Below, one piece after another: positions 1 to 6,588 of a stretch of 9,783 nt of DNA. The position numbers were made by a program, and so were the translations under genes. The stretch spans positions 1-9,783 of the forward strand of contig JAITBM010000046.1 of the NCBI GenBank assembly GCA_031283565.1, in the 5' to 3' direction. The notes beneath the pieces were generated by a model. The model saw nothing but the letters and a program-made list of their open reading frames with translations. It ran no database searches and had not been told where the DNA came from. Origin of the DNA: Rickettsiales bacterium (GTDB taxonomy: Bacteria > Pseudomonadota > Alphaproteobacteria > Rs-D84). Each line of letters opens with the position of its first letter. Position 1 is the first letter of the stretch.

Positions 1-63
1 AGCGGACTTTATCAGCTGCCCGCAAACAGCTTGGCAAAGCGGCGACTATGGAAACAAGCAATT

Positions 64-124
64 AGTCCTAGATTTATGTTTTTCCGACCGGATTTCATAC
101 AACAAGGAACAGAAATTTAGGACT
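64..124. repeat. 12-base inverted repeat, 37-base loop
   Basis: AGTCCTAGATTT (64-75) is complementary to AAATTTAGGACT (113-124) at 11 of 12 positions. The twelfth would be a G-U wobble in a plus-strand transcript and an A-C mismatch in a minus-strand one. The repeat abuts the next inverted repeat at 125. It has no T-run typical of an intrinsic terminator on either strand. Its function is unknown. Confidence 0.5.
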
Positions 125-168
125 CCGGTTTTATCCCCGATTTTCACGCTGTTCAGGGATATTTCCGG
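125..168. repeat. Nested inverted repeat downstream of tRNA-Thr
   Basis: CCGG (125-128), TTT, TATCCC (132-137), an 18-base loop, GGGATA (156-161), TTT and CCGG (165-168) form a symmetric two-part stem with a 3x3 internal loop. It starts 15 bases beyond the tRNA 3' end in the tRNA's direction of transcription. It could act in 3' processing or termination of the tRNA transcript, but no U-tract follows, so it is not a classical intrinsic terminator. Confidence 0.45.
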
Positions 169-182
169 CAATGACTCTCAGA

Positions 183-256
183 TGGTGCCCGCAGCAAGAA
201 TCGGACTTGCGTCTGGTCCTTACCAAGGACCTGTTCTGCCATTATACTATGCGGGC
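183..256 (-). tRNA. tRNA-Thr (anticodon GGT), CCA encoded
   Basis: Read on the minus strand, the 74-base gene folds as follows. The acceptor GCCCGCA pairs with TGCGGGC (7 bp), followed by discriminator A73 and an encoded CCA. The anticodon stem GGTCC/GGACC encloses loop TTGGTAA, giving anticodon GGT (Thr, ACC/ACU codons). The T-stem is GCAAG/CTTGC and the variable loop has 4 bases. The G1-C72 and C2-G71 pairs, the GGU anticodon and A73 agree with threonine identity elements known from E. coli. Two oddities stand out. The T-loop is TCCGATT, with C at position 55 instead of the near-universal T (pseudouridine). The D-stem has an A12-A23 mismatch. The D-arm (AATGGCA loop) resembles Gly/Gln-type tRNAs more than usual Thr tRNAs. 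The good promoter argues that it is expressed. Confidence 0.88.
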
Positions 257-265
257 AGTCGCGAC

Positions 266-294
266 ATTATAAACTTCAAAACTGATAAAATCAA
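266..294 (-). promoter_or_regulatory. Sigma70-type promoter of tRNA-Thr
   Basis: On the minus strand, TTGATT (294-289), a 17-base spacer and a perfect TATAAT (271-266) precede the tRNA. Transcription would start near 259, only a few bases before the tRNA 5' end at 256, so the leader for RNase P would be very short. Confidence 0.75.
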
Positions 295-357
295 ATTGAT
301 TTTCGACAATCGGCCCCATCGTTAATCGCCTGGCGGCATCGGCCTTATCGGAAAAGG

Positions 358-870
358 TTAAATCTTCGCTTTATACTGGCTCCTGAGCCTTTCAAGATCG
401 GCGGATTGACGGGCTGCGGCATCGGCCTGTTGGCGCCGCAGTTCCTGTTCGGCGACGCGGCGCCTTTCCGCGTATTCGCGTTCTAAATCCTCGCGCCCGG
501 TCTCTGCGATAAACTCGTTTACGTCGTGCCCGTTTATAGTAAGAATTCTGCGCGACTGCATACGCCTAGCATCATCGCGCTTCGGATCATATTCGAACGT
601 TATCGGCATGCCGCTTTTCACAGAGTCAAAAATACGCGCCGAAATTTGCACTTCGCCATCCACGAGCCCGTCGAATTCTTCATTCTTGGGCACATCATAG
701 CCAACATAGTAATCGCGTCGGGCATACTGGTACGGCATGACGACACGCCCAGCCCTGACATAATTCGTCGCCAGCGAACAATCTTCTCTTTTGTCCACCA
801 CGCGCACCAGCATATCGTTATTTCCCGCGCAAGCCGCAAGCAATAACAGCGAAATAATTACAATCCTCAT
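358..870 (-). CDS. Putative lipoprotein of unknown function with charged helical tail
   Basis: The protein has 170 residues and I do not recognise the family. Residues 1-14 form a lipoprotein signal: Arg2, a hydrophobic run of Ile/Leu, then the lipobox LAAC with Cys14 as the predicted lipidated residue after signal peptidase II cleavage. Asn17-Asn18-Asp19 follow closely, with no Asp at +2, so outer-membrane sorting is plausible. Residues 20-115 look like a small soluble beta-rich domain with one further cysteine (Cys31). Residues 122-170 are rich in Glu, Arg, Ala and Gln (EREYAERRRVAEQELRRQQ) and should form a long charged helix or coiled coil. The ATG at 870 is supported by AGAGGT five bases upstream. 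The gene lies 70 bases downstream of the cysteine-rich gene on the same strand but has its own promoter-like sequence. There is no clear terminator before the tRNA-Thr promoter. Confidence 0.75.
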   Translation of the reverse strand: MRIVIISLLLLAACAGNNDMLVRVVDKREDCSLATNYVRAGRVVMPYQYARRDYYVGYDVPKNEEFDGLVDGEVQISARIFDSVKSGMPITFEYDPKRDDARRMQSRRILTINGHDVNEFIAETGREDLEREYAERRRVAEQELRRQQADAAARQSADLERLRSQYKAKI

Positions 871-900
871 AACAGACCTCTTATGCTATTGTAATAGTAA

Positions 901-928
901 TTAATAGCACTAATATTATAAATGTCAA
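901..928 (-). promoter_or_regulatory. Probable promoter of the lipoprotein gene
   Basis: On the minus strand, a perfect TTGACA (928-923) is followed after 16 bases by TATTAA (906-901), with about 25-30 bases of leader before the ATG at 870. The -35 lies inside an imperfect AT-rich palindrome (roughly 912-938) that could be an operator. The sequence sits directly after the stop codon of the upstream cysteine-rich gene, so the lipoprotein gene probably has its own transcription start. Confidence 0.55.
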
Positions 929-940
929 GTCATTATATTG

Positions 941-1624
941 TTAGAAAGTGCATTTATAAGTATACGTTCCGCTTGTGCTGGTGCCGCCGTCCGCATGCGC
1001 GGGAATGCAGTCGACGCGTTCATAAGTTCCTGCCGGACAGTCGCCTACTTTAAGAAATGCTGTTTCGCAGCCATACTGCCCGTTTTGCACAGCTACCGCC
1101 CTCGCCGCCACCACATCAAAGATTTGACTCTCGTCAATATTTTCATCGCTTATCAAAGATGCTCCCGCAGGCAGAGAAGTAACTGGCTGGATATTATTAG
1201 TGCACAAGTAAAATAGCTGATTGCTCTGGCGTACAAACTTTGCGCAAAATACCGTCCCTTGCGCCACTTCGCTGCAAACTTTACAACCATTCATGCAGTC
1301 GGCCACCCGTGGGGGGCAATCGGCATATTCGAAAGTCCCAGCCGGACAGTCGCCGTACTTAAAAGCGGCCGTTGAACACGAAGCCGCTGACTCCGCCACC
1401 ACTGCACTAGCGAGGGCTTGTAAGGCAACTTCAAGATAATCGCTGTTGCCGTTTAGATAAGATGCGCCACTGGGCATCGTTTGATGATATCCGTCAGAGC
1501 ATATGAAATACGTAGTGCTAGCATAGCTAATTTTTCCGCAAAATATCGGCGCGCAAACCGGGGCAGGCTGAGGAGACCGCATGAACGCAAGCATTATCAT
1601 GGATGCATACAATATTCTTTTCAC
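941..1624 (-). CDS. Secreted cysteine-rich protein with two tandem modules, function unknown
   Basis: The protein has 227 residues if it starts at the GTG at 1624. That start is preceded by AAAGGGG at about five bases and begins a signal-peptide-like segment: Lys2-Arg3, hydrophobic 4-15, then Ser-Pro-Gln-Pro-Ala before about residue 22. An in-frame TTG at 1693 would add 23 residues in front of the signal and has no ribosome binding site. The mature part has 15 cysteines. Two modules (about 28-103 and 126-206) align throughout: FC, then YxxC, then (P)SGAS/(P)AGAS, an acidic then Ala/Val-rich stretch, then C-x9-C-x9-C containing GDCPAGT(F/Y)E and DC(P/I)P. Between them a short linker carries Cys110, Cys114 and Cys117. 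The even cysteine spacing suggests disulfides in the periplasm or outside the cell. The protein might bind a ligand or polymer, but no catalytic motif is visible and I cannot assign a function. Confidence 0.8.
   Translation of the reverse strand: MKRILYASMIMLAFMRSPQPAPVCAPIFCGKISYASTTYFICSDGYHQTMPSGASYLNGNSDYLEVALQALASAVVAESAASCSTAAFKYGDCPAGTFEYADCPPRVADCMNGCKVCSEVAQGTVFCAKFVRQSNQLFYLCTNNIQPVTSLPAGASLISDENIDESQIFDVVAARAVAVQNGQYGCETAFLKVGDCPAGTYERVDCIPAHADGGTSTSGTYTYKCTF
1007..1543 (-). repeat. Coding tandem duplication in the cysteine-rich gene
   Basis: Module 1 (1316-1543) and module 2 (1007-1249) encode homologous segments of about 76-81 residues. Equivalent cysteines are 29/127, 42/141, 83/186, 93/196 and 103/206. 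The sequences have diverged enough that little identity remains outside the DCPAGT core, so the duplication is old rather than a recent copy. Confidence 0.75.
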
Positions 1625-1644
1625 TTTTGCCCCTTTTATCAGCG

Positions 1645-1688
1645 GGCGGGAAAGAATAGTTCTGCCCATCCCGCCAGCGTCAAGAACT
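1645..1688 (-). promoter_or_regulatory. Possible H-type pseudoknot before the cysteine-rich gene
   Basis: On the minus strand, AGTTCT (1688-1683) pairs with AGAACT (1663-1658), and GGCGGGA (1675-1669) pairs with TCCCGCC (1651-1645). The two stems interleave, with connecting loops of 7, 5 and 6 bases. This is the topology of an H-type pseudoknot, or alternatively of two mutually exclusive hairpins. Its 3' edge lies about eight bases before the ribosome binding site (1637-1630), so it could affect translation start. A weak alternative is a promoter here (TTGACG at 1682-1677 and a poor -10), which would leave most of the structure untranscribed. Confidence 0.3.
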
Positions 1689-1737
1689 GCCAAGGATAAG
1701 CGGCCAGGGAGGTTGAGAAATCATTTGCTAGAATGAC

Positions 1738-1814
1738 CCGCCGACCTTAGCCTGCCAAAGCTTGCGCAATGACACGGCTGTTTGTCCGGTCGGCGGCTCC
1801 CCGGCCATGCGGGG
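1738..1814. repeat. GC-rich inverted repeats in the spacer
   Basis: CCGCCGACC (1738-1746) is perfectly complementary to GGTCGGCGG (1788-1796). Inside the 41-base loop are AGCC/GGCT (1749-1752/1776-1779) and the palindrome TTGCGCAA (1762-1769). It is followed directly by a second hairpin, CCCCG (1799-1803), loop, CGGGG (1810-1814). It could be a structured leader of the cysteine-rich gene, a small RNA, or one copy of a dispersed palindromic repeat family. One window cannot separate these. Confidence 0.45.
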
Positions 1815-1831
1815 CAACGGCATTTGGGCAT

Positions 1832-1851
1832 AAAAAATGGCGCATCGCGCC
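1832..1851 (-). terminator. Rho-independent terminator (minus strand)
   Basis: GGCGC, GAT and GCGCC form a 5-bp GC-only hairpin (1851-1839). It is followed by A and then six T (1838-1832) in the minus direction. It lies about 150 bases after the stop of the AsmA-family gene and would separate that transcript from the cysteine-rich gene. Confidence 0.65.
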
Positions 1852-1906
1852 GAGCCCAATACCTCATGCGGATTTACAACGCACGAACTATTTCTGCGTC
1901 GCTAGC

Positions 1907-1927
1907 AAAAGGACTTCTCACAGTCCT
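1907..1927 (-). terminator. Weak hairpin with short T-run downstream of the AsmA-like gene
   Basis: In the minus direction, AGGACT, loop GTGAGA and AGTCCT form a 6-bp stem (1927-1910) followed by TTT. It is weaker than the hairpin at 1832-1851 and may be a first, leaky terminator, a 3' stabiliser, or chance. Confidence 0.3.
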
Positions 1928-1999
1928 GAATACGCATCCCTGCGAATTCTCAATAATTTTACCGCTAATGCGTCAGATATGCAAGAAAAAAATCGAGGC

Positions 2000-4561
2000 T
2001 TAGAAACGGTCGTGCGAGCGAACGAATTCGCGCAGGTAATCCAAATCCAGATCGCGCAGTATGTCGGAAAGCGAATATATCCTGCCTTTGTGGTCTATGG
2101 TCAGAGCCACGGGCTTTGGCGCCGGACTGGTGCCGCGCAGCAATATGTTTGCCCGTATAACCGGCAAATCGCTTTTTATTGAAAAGTTCCCGGTTATGTC
2201 GCCATGCCGGACAGTCAGCAAAAACGGCTTGGATGTTCTGAAATCACCGCCGGCATATTCTCCGGTTATTCTCATTTCTTTTATGGCTGTCTTGCCGGAA
2301 CCCAAGGCCTTTGACAATGCATCCTCGGCATCCAGCTTGCCGTATTTGTTGGCATTGTCGTAAAATCCGTCCGTTCCGAGGCCAAATATTATGCCGCCGT
2401 CAAATGAAGCTTCTATCATTCCGGCCATGTTGCGCCGTATGTCATGCGCCGTCAGGCCGAAAGATTCCAATTCCGCCTCGGCTGTTACGGTAGTGTTCTC
2501 AATGTTTATCTGAGAGCCAACCCCGAATAATTTGCCGCGCACCAGAAATCCGGCCAACTGCACAAGATACCTGTACTTAGACTTGTCCTTTTCAACCGAC
2601 AGCACCATGCGGCCGTTTTGCGAATCGCTTATCGACAGATTCTGAACGCCCCCCCCCAGCGAATACAAAAACCCGGCATAGGTCGAATCGTTCAGCTTCA
2701 CCTTGTCGGCGGTTACGGCCAAGCCTGCCACGAAATCAAACGGAGCCAGCAGCGGATCTCCGGCAAGATACTGATTGTCCGCAAAATTGTCGAACCACGC
2801 TTTGTCCAGCACGGAATCCAGGTCCAGAAAATCCGTTTTAAGAGTCAAAGTCCCATCAATCATCGCACCTTCCAGAATCATGTCCGCAATTTTTATTTTA
2901 AGGTCTTTTATCAAAGAAGCGCTGTATTTGCCGGTTATAACAATGGGAACGCCGGCCTTGGCAAATGCCGGCGGCGGCTTCCCCGTGAGCGCGGACAACA
3001 AGTCCGCGGCGCTTTTATGGCTTATTGCAAATCCGCCGCCTTCATCCGCCGAAAAAGTCCAGTCAGCCGCCTTGAACACGAACGAAATCTTGTCTCCCGA
3101 TATGTCGGCCGCGATATTTCCCAATGTTTTCAGCATTTTCCGAGGCAGCGGCAGGCTTACCGGAAGGCTGGATAATTCCACATTTTTTTGCACATACTCG
3201 ACGCGGCGCGCGCCGTCTTTAATCTCCGCCTTGCCCTCTGCGCCCCCTATTCTGAAATTTATTATTCCCGCGCGATCCGAGACATACTTTTTTATCCCAT
3301 CCAGATCAGACAAATCCGGACGCATATCGGAAGAATCGAACGACAAAAAGAAATCGTTTTCGCCGACTTTTATCGAGCCGGACGCGGACATTTTTTCGCT
3401 TGAAAATGACCAGCGCCGACATTCCCAGTTATTGACCGCCCCCGATAGAACGCATCGCATGGACTGAGCCGGCTCAGTTTGATAAAAAGCAAGATCCAAA
3501 TTTTCGGCGCCGGCGCCGATCAGCCTGCCGGACGCAGACACGGAGATTTTGTCGCCAGCCGCCTTAAATGCCTGGATTTCTATCTCGGGCTCCTTGCTGG
3601 ATGCTATTTTCGCTGACAGGCTTTTTATTGCGCCTATCTGCGGCACGGGGGTCTTTATCCTGCCGCTCATGACTACATTGAAATCCGAGCGATACAAGAA
3701 ATCCGGCGCTTCTGTGAGAAACGACAGATCCAGATCGGCGTTTTCAATTCTCAGCCGTACGGATTTGTGATCTTGCCGCCCATCCTCATACCACAGCCTG
3801 ATCCGTCCGGAAAAAGAAGCTCTTCCCGATGTTCCGGATATTTCCGAAAAGTCGAAATATCCTCTGCCGTCCCAAAAGAAATTCATTTTAAGCTTCGTGC
3901 GCTCCCTCAGGCGCGGGTATGCGAAATCGAACCATTCGTTCATGTTGCGGGAATTTATCGAAAGCGTCCCCATGGCGGAAACCGCGCCGCGACCGTCCGC
4001 ATCAAGGCGCCCGGATATGGCGAGCTCTTCGTCATTATTCCGTATGATGAAATCGCCGCCGGAGACTTCCAAACCGTATTTATGCTGATCTGTGCGCACT
4101 CGCGCCGACAGCTTTCCGGTTTCCAGCGACCCCTCTATTATTTCATAATCCTTGCCTTCGTAATTTATAATGGAATTCGATATCAAAAGCCTTCTTCCGA
4201 AATCGGGCATCGAGAGATTTTTTATAACCAGTCTGGCGCCGTCGATCTTGACAGCGCTTGCTATATCGGCGTTTGAAAGATCCAAAATGCTTTTCCACGA
4301 GATCCGAAACCTCATGGATTTTATCTTTATGTCCCCGATCCGCACATTGTCAAGCGCTATCATCGGACGGCCCAGCAGAGATAGCTTCATATCGCCGTCG
4401 ACAGACGCGGGCATGCCGGCGAAAGACGAGACCGCACTCGAAAAATCCGCGCGATAGCGCGACAGATTCAGCAATGGCGGGACTGTCAGATAGGCCATCG
4501 CCAAAAGCGCGACGCCAATCGCGCCGTACCAGAAAATCTTGTATCTAGTTATCGCCCTCAT
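2000..4561 (-). CDS. AsmA-family protein
   Basis: The protein has 853 residues from the ATG at 4561. One N-terminal membrane segment (about 8-30) anchors it in the inner membrane, with the rest in the periplasm. The first 110 residues have the typical AsmA opening: SSFAGMPASVDGDMKLSLLG, then a Leu/Ile-rich stretch matching the family's tG..v.v.G.....llP.p pattern and WKSILDL for the 'pLl' element. The middle is a long series of beta strands expected to form the hydrophobic groove of AsmA/bridge-like proteins. The C-terminal AsmA-like domain (roughly 670-800) contains LTAHDIRRNMAGMIEASFDGG. Family members are linked to outer-membrane assembly and phospholipid transport between membranes; a specific role here is inference. 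AAGGG lies seven bases before this ATG. An in-frame TTG at 4591 would leave no leader. The gene is divergent from uvrB and ends upstream of the terminator at 1832-1851. Confidence 0.88.
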   Translation of the reverse strand: MRAITRYKIFWYGAIGVALLAMAYLTVPPLLNLSRYRADFSSAVSSFAGMPASVDGDMKLSLLGRPMIALDNVRIGDIKIKSMRFRISWKSILDLSNADIASAVKIDGARLVIKNLSMPDFGRRLLISNSIINYEGKDYEIIEGSLETGKLSARVRTDQHKYGLEVSGGDFIIRNNDEELAISGRLDADGRGAVSAMGTLSINSRNMNEWFDFAYPRLRERTKLKMNFFWDGRGYFDFSEISGTSGRASFSGRIRLWYEDGRQDHKSVRLRIENADLDLSFLTEAPDFLYRSDFNVVMSGRIKTPVPQIGAIKSLSAKIASSKEPEIEIQAFKAAGDKISVSASGRLIGAGAENLDLAFYQTEPAQSMRCVLSGAVNNWECRRWSFSSEKMSASGSIKVGENDFFLSFDSSDMRPDLSDLDGIKKYVSDRAGIINFRIGGAEGKAEIKDGARRVEYVQKNVELSSLPVSLPLPRKMLKTLGNIAADISGDKISFVFKAADWTFSADEGGGFAISHKSAADLLSALTGKPPPAFAKAGVPIVITGKYSASLIKDLKIKIADMILEGAMIDGTLTLKTDFLDLDSVLDKAWFDNFADNQYLAGDPLLAPFDFVAGLAVTADKVKLNDSTYAGFLYSLGGGVQNLSISDSQNGRMVLSVEKDKSKYRYLVQLAGFLVRGKLFGVGSQINIENTTVTAEAELESFGLTAHDIRRNMAGMIEASFDGGIIFGLGTDGFYDNANKYGKLDAEDALSKALGSGKTAIKEMRITGEYAGGDFRTSKPFLLTVRHGDITGNFSIKSDLPVIRANILLRGTSPAPKPVALTIDHKGRIYSLSDILRDLDLDYLREFVRSHDRF

Positions 4562-4571
4562 CTCCACGCCC

Positions 4572-4599
4572 TTGTTTTGCCGATTATACAAACTATAAT
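4572..4599 (+). promoter_or_regulatory. Promoter of uvrB, predicting a leaderless mRNA
   Basis: TTGTTT (4572-4577), a 16-base spacer and a perfect TATAAT (4594-4599) are followed by only six bases before the uvrB ATG at 4606. The expected start of transcription is therefore at or next to the A of the start codon. There is no Shine-Dalgarno sequence upstream. I see no LexA-type box that would suggest SOS control. Confidence 0.6.
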
Positions 4600-4611
4600 G
4601 TATGCATGCAA
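4583..4611 (-). promoter_or_regulatory. Promoter of the AsmA-family gene
   Basis: On the minus strand a perfect TATAAT (4588-4583) is preceded after 17 bases by TTGCAT (4611-4606), a poor -35 that lies within the first two codons of uvrB. Transcription would start near 4576, leaving about 15 bases of leader that include AAGGG and end at the ATG at 4561. Confidence 0.6.
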
Positions 4612-6588
4612 AGCAAATTATTCCATCTTGAATCGGACTACAAACCCACTGGGGATCAGCCGCAAGCCATAGCCGAGCTGATAAGCGGACTGGAAAATGG
4701 CGATCGCAACCAAGTGCTGCTCGGCGTAACCGGCAGCGGCAAGACCTTCACTATGGCCAATATCATCGCCGAATCAAACCGCCCGGCGCTGATAATGGCG
4801 CCCAATAAAATTCTTGCAGCGCAGCTATATACCGAAATGAAGGGATTTTTTCCAAAAAATCACGTTGAATACTTCGTATCCTATTACGATTACTACCAGC
4901 CGGAAGCATATGTCCCCGCCTCCGACACATACATAGACAAGGATGCGTCCATAAACGAGCAGCTTGACCGCATGAGGCACAGCGCGACGCGCAGCATGCT
5001 GGAAGAAAGGGATACTATCATTGTCAGCTCCGTGTCTTCAATCTACGGACTCGGCAGCCCTGAGGAATATAGCGAAATGAAAGCCGCATTCTGGATGGGC
5101 CAGGAAATTTCCATGAGAAGCGCCATGACCCGCTTGGTAGAACTTCAGTACAAGCGAAATGACAGCGCTTTCGAGCGCGGCGAATTCCGGGTGCGGGGCG
5201 ACAATCTGGATGTATTTCCAAGCCACTCCACCGACATAGGGTATAAAATCAGCTTCTTTGGCGATTCGATAGACTCGATCTGGGAATTCGACATATTGTC
5301 CGGAGAAAAGAAAGTAAAGCTGAACCGCGCCAGTATTTATCCGAACACCCACTACGCCACCCCGATGAAGACAATCATTTCGGCGATAGGCGAGATAAAA
5401 AAAGACCTGGCCGAACGGCTGGATTTTTTTCACGGCAACATGAGTCTGCTTGAAGAGCAAAGGCTGCGCGAGCGCACGAACTTCGACATAGAGATGATGG
5501 AGTCGACGGGAATGTGCCGGGGGATAGAAAACTATTCGCGTTATCTGTCCGGCCGCTCACCGGGTGAAATGCCGCCGACTTTGTTTGAGTACCTGCCGGA
5601 AAACGCCATTTTGTTTATAGACGAGTCACACATAACCGTGCCACAGATCGGCGCGATGTATGCGGGCGACAAGAATCGCAAATCCACTCTTGTTGAGCAT
5701 GGGTTCCGCCTGCCGTCGGCTTTGGACAACAGGCCGCTGAAATTTGAAGAATGGGACGCCCTGCGTCCGCAGACAATTTTCGTGTCAGCCACCCCGAACG
5801 ACTGGGAGATAGGGCAAAGCAACGGAAAAGTCGTTGATCAAGTGATCCGACCGACCGGACTTCTGGATCCCGTTTGCGAAATGCGGCCGATCGCAGGGCA
5901 GATCGCCGATATCTTGTACGAAATCCGCAAGACAAACGGACGGGTCCTGATAACCACGCTTACGAAAAAGACCAGCGAGCAGCTTACGGACTTTCTGATC
6001 GAAAACGGCGTCAGGGCCAAATACATGCACTCGGACATAGAAACTTTGGAGCGCATAAATATTCTGCGGGATTTGCGTTTGGGCAAGTTCGACGTCCTTG
6101 TCGGAATAAATCTGCTACGCGAGGGGCTGGATATTCCGGAATGCTCGCTTGTCGCAATAACAGACGCAGACAGGGAGGGGTTCCTGCGCAGCGCAAAATC
6201 CCTGATACAGACCATCGGGCGGGCGGCCCGCAATGCCGGCGGGCGCGTGATACTATATGCCGACGTTATAACGGCATCGATGAAAACCGCGATGGATGAA
6301 ACCGCCCGGCGGCGCGAGATTCAAACAGAATACAATGCAAAGCATGGAATCATTCCGCAAAGTGTGCAAAAATCCGTTTTCTCCGAGGTCGGCGACGCGT
6401 CTGAGAAAAAGTCGGGGAGCAAGTATATTTATACCAAGAATGGAATTTTAGACGCCGATGAGCTCAAAAAAGACATCGCCAAAACAAAAAAGGAAATGAT
6501 GCGGGCGGCAAACAACCTCGATTTTGAAAAAGCCGCCGCCATCCGAGACCATCTTCGGAAAATGGAAGAAGACTTGGCGCTTTTTTGA
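4606..6588 (+). CDS. uvrB: UvrABC excinuclease subunit B
   Basis: The protein has 660 residues, close to E. coli UvrB (673). UvrB is the helicase-like damage-verification subunit of nucleotide excision repair: it is loaded by UvrA2, opens DNA at the lesion with its beta-hairpin and recruits UvrC. Visible motifs are Walker A GVTGSGKT (40-47), the beta-hairpin YYDYYQPEAYVP (94-105), GIENYSRYLSGRSPGEMPPT (306-325), Walker B FIDESH (337-342), motif V GINLLREGLDIPE (500-512), motif VI QTIGRAARN (535-543) and the C-terminal UVR motif (about 614-649), which binds UvrC. All expected catalytic residues are present and the gene is intact. The ATG at 4606 matches the usual N-terminus (FxLxSxYxPTGDQPxAI). 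It has no ribosome binding site, in keeping with the leaderless promoter. The last codon is followed by a 443-base spacer without a strong terminator. Confidence 0.98.
   Translation: MQSKLFHLESDYKPTGDQPQAIAELISGLENGDRNQVLLGVTGSGKTFTMANIIAESNRPALIMAPNKILAAQLYTEMKGFFPKNHVEYFVSYYDYYQPEAYVPASDTYIDKDASINEQLDRMRHSATRSMLEERDTIIVSSVSSIYGLGSPEEYSEMKAAFWMGQEISMRSAMTRLVELQYKRNDSAFERGEFRVRGDNLDVFPSHSTDIGYKISFFGDSIDSIWEFDILSGEKKVKLNRASIYPNTHYATPMKTIISAIGEIKKDLAERLDFFHGNMSLLEEQRLRERTNFDIEMMESTGMCRGIENYSRYLSGRSPGEMPPTLFEYLPENAILFIDESHITVPQIGAMYAGDKNRKSTLVEHGFRLPSALDNRPLKFEEWDALRPQTIFVSATPNDWEIGQSNGKVVDQVIRPTGLLDPVCEMRPIAGQIADILYEIRKTNGRVLITTLTKKTSEQLTDFLIENGVRAKYMHSDIETLERINILRDLRLGKFDVLVGINLLREGLDIPECSLVAITDADREGFLRSAKSLIQTIGRAARNAGGRVILYADVITASMKTAMDETARRREIQTEYNAKHGIIPQSVQKSVFSEVGDASEKKSGSKYIYTKNGILDADELKKDIAKTKKEMMRAANNLDFEKAAAIRDHLRKMEEDLALF

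Larger units (their letters stand above)
1..182. other. Left-edge region without a convincing gene
   Basis: This stretch contains two abutting inverted repeats (64-124 and 125-168), listed separately. One plus-strand frame is open from the left edge to a TAA at 323-325. Its second half is simply the antisense of the tRNA-Thr gene, and no start codon or ribosome binding site is visible, so I do not call it a gene. If the first 60 or so codons were the end of a real protein, that protein would have to read through the tRNA, which is unlikely. The minus-strand frames just downstream of the tRNA contain early stops. Confidence 0.4.

Noticed and set aside
186..257. Reading the tRNA with an 8-bp acceptor starting at T (selenocysteine- or His-like)
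   Set aside because: Moving the start by one base gives a standard 7-bp acceptor, A73 and CCA, with a GGT anticodon and no long variable arm, so an ordinary Thr tRNA fits better.
2..325. Open plus-strand frame across the left edge
   Set aside because: Its second half is the antisense of a well-folded tRNA gene, and no start or ribosome binding site is visible. The frame could be chance; a real gene end cannot be fully excluded.
1625..1693. Upstream TTG start for the cysteine-rich protein
   Set aside because: It would put 23 polar residues before the signal peptide and lacks a ribosome binding site, while the GTG at 1624 has a good one.
1769..2182. 137-codon plus-strand frame
   Set aside because: It overlaps the 3' end of the AsmA-family gene, covers hairpins and a minus-strand terminator, and gives a low-complexity, basic protein with no domain.
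2775..3467. 230-codon plus-strand frame antisense to the AsmA-family gene
   Set aside because: It is a shadow of a long real gene with Ser/Pro-rich composition and no ribosome binding site.
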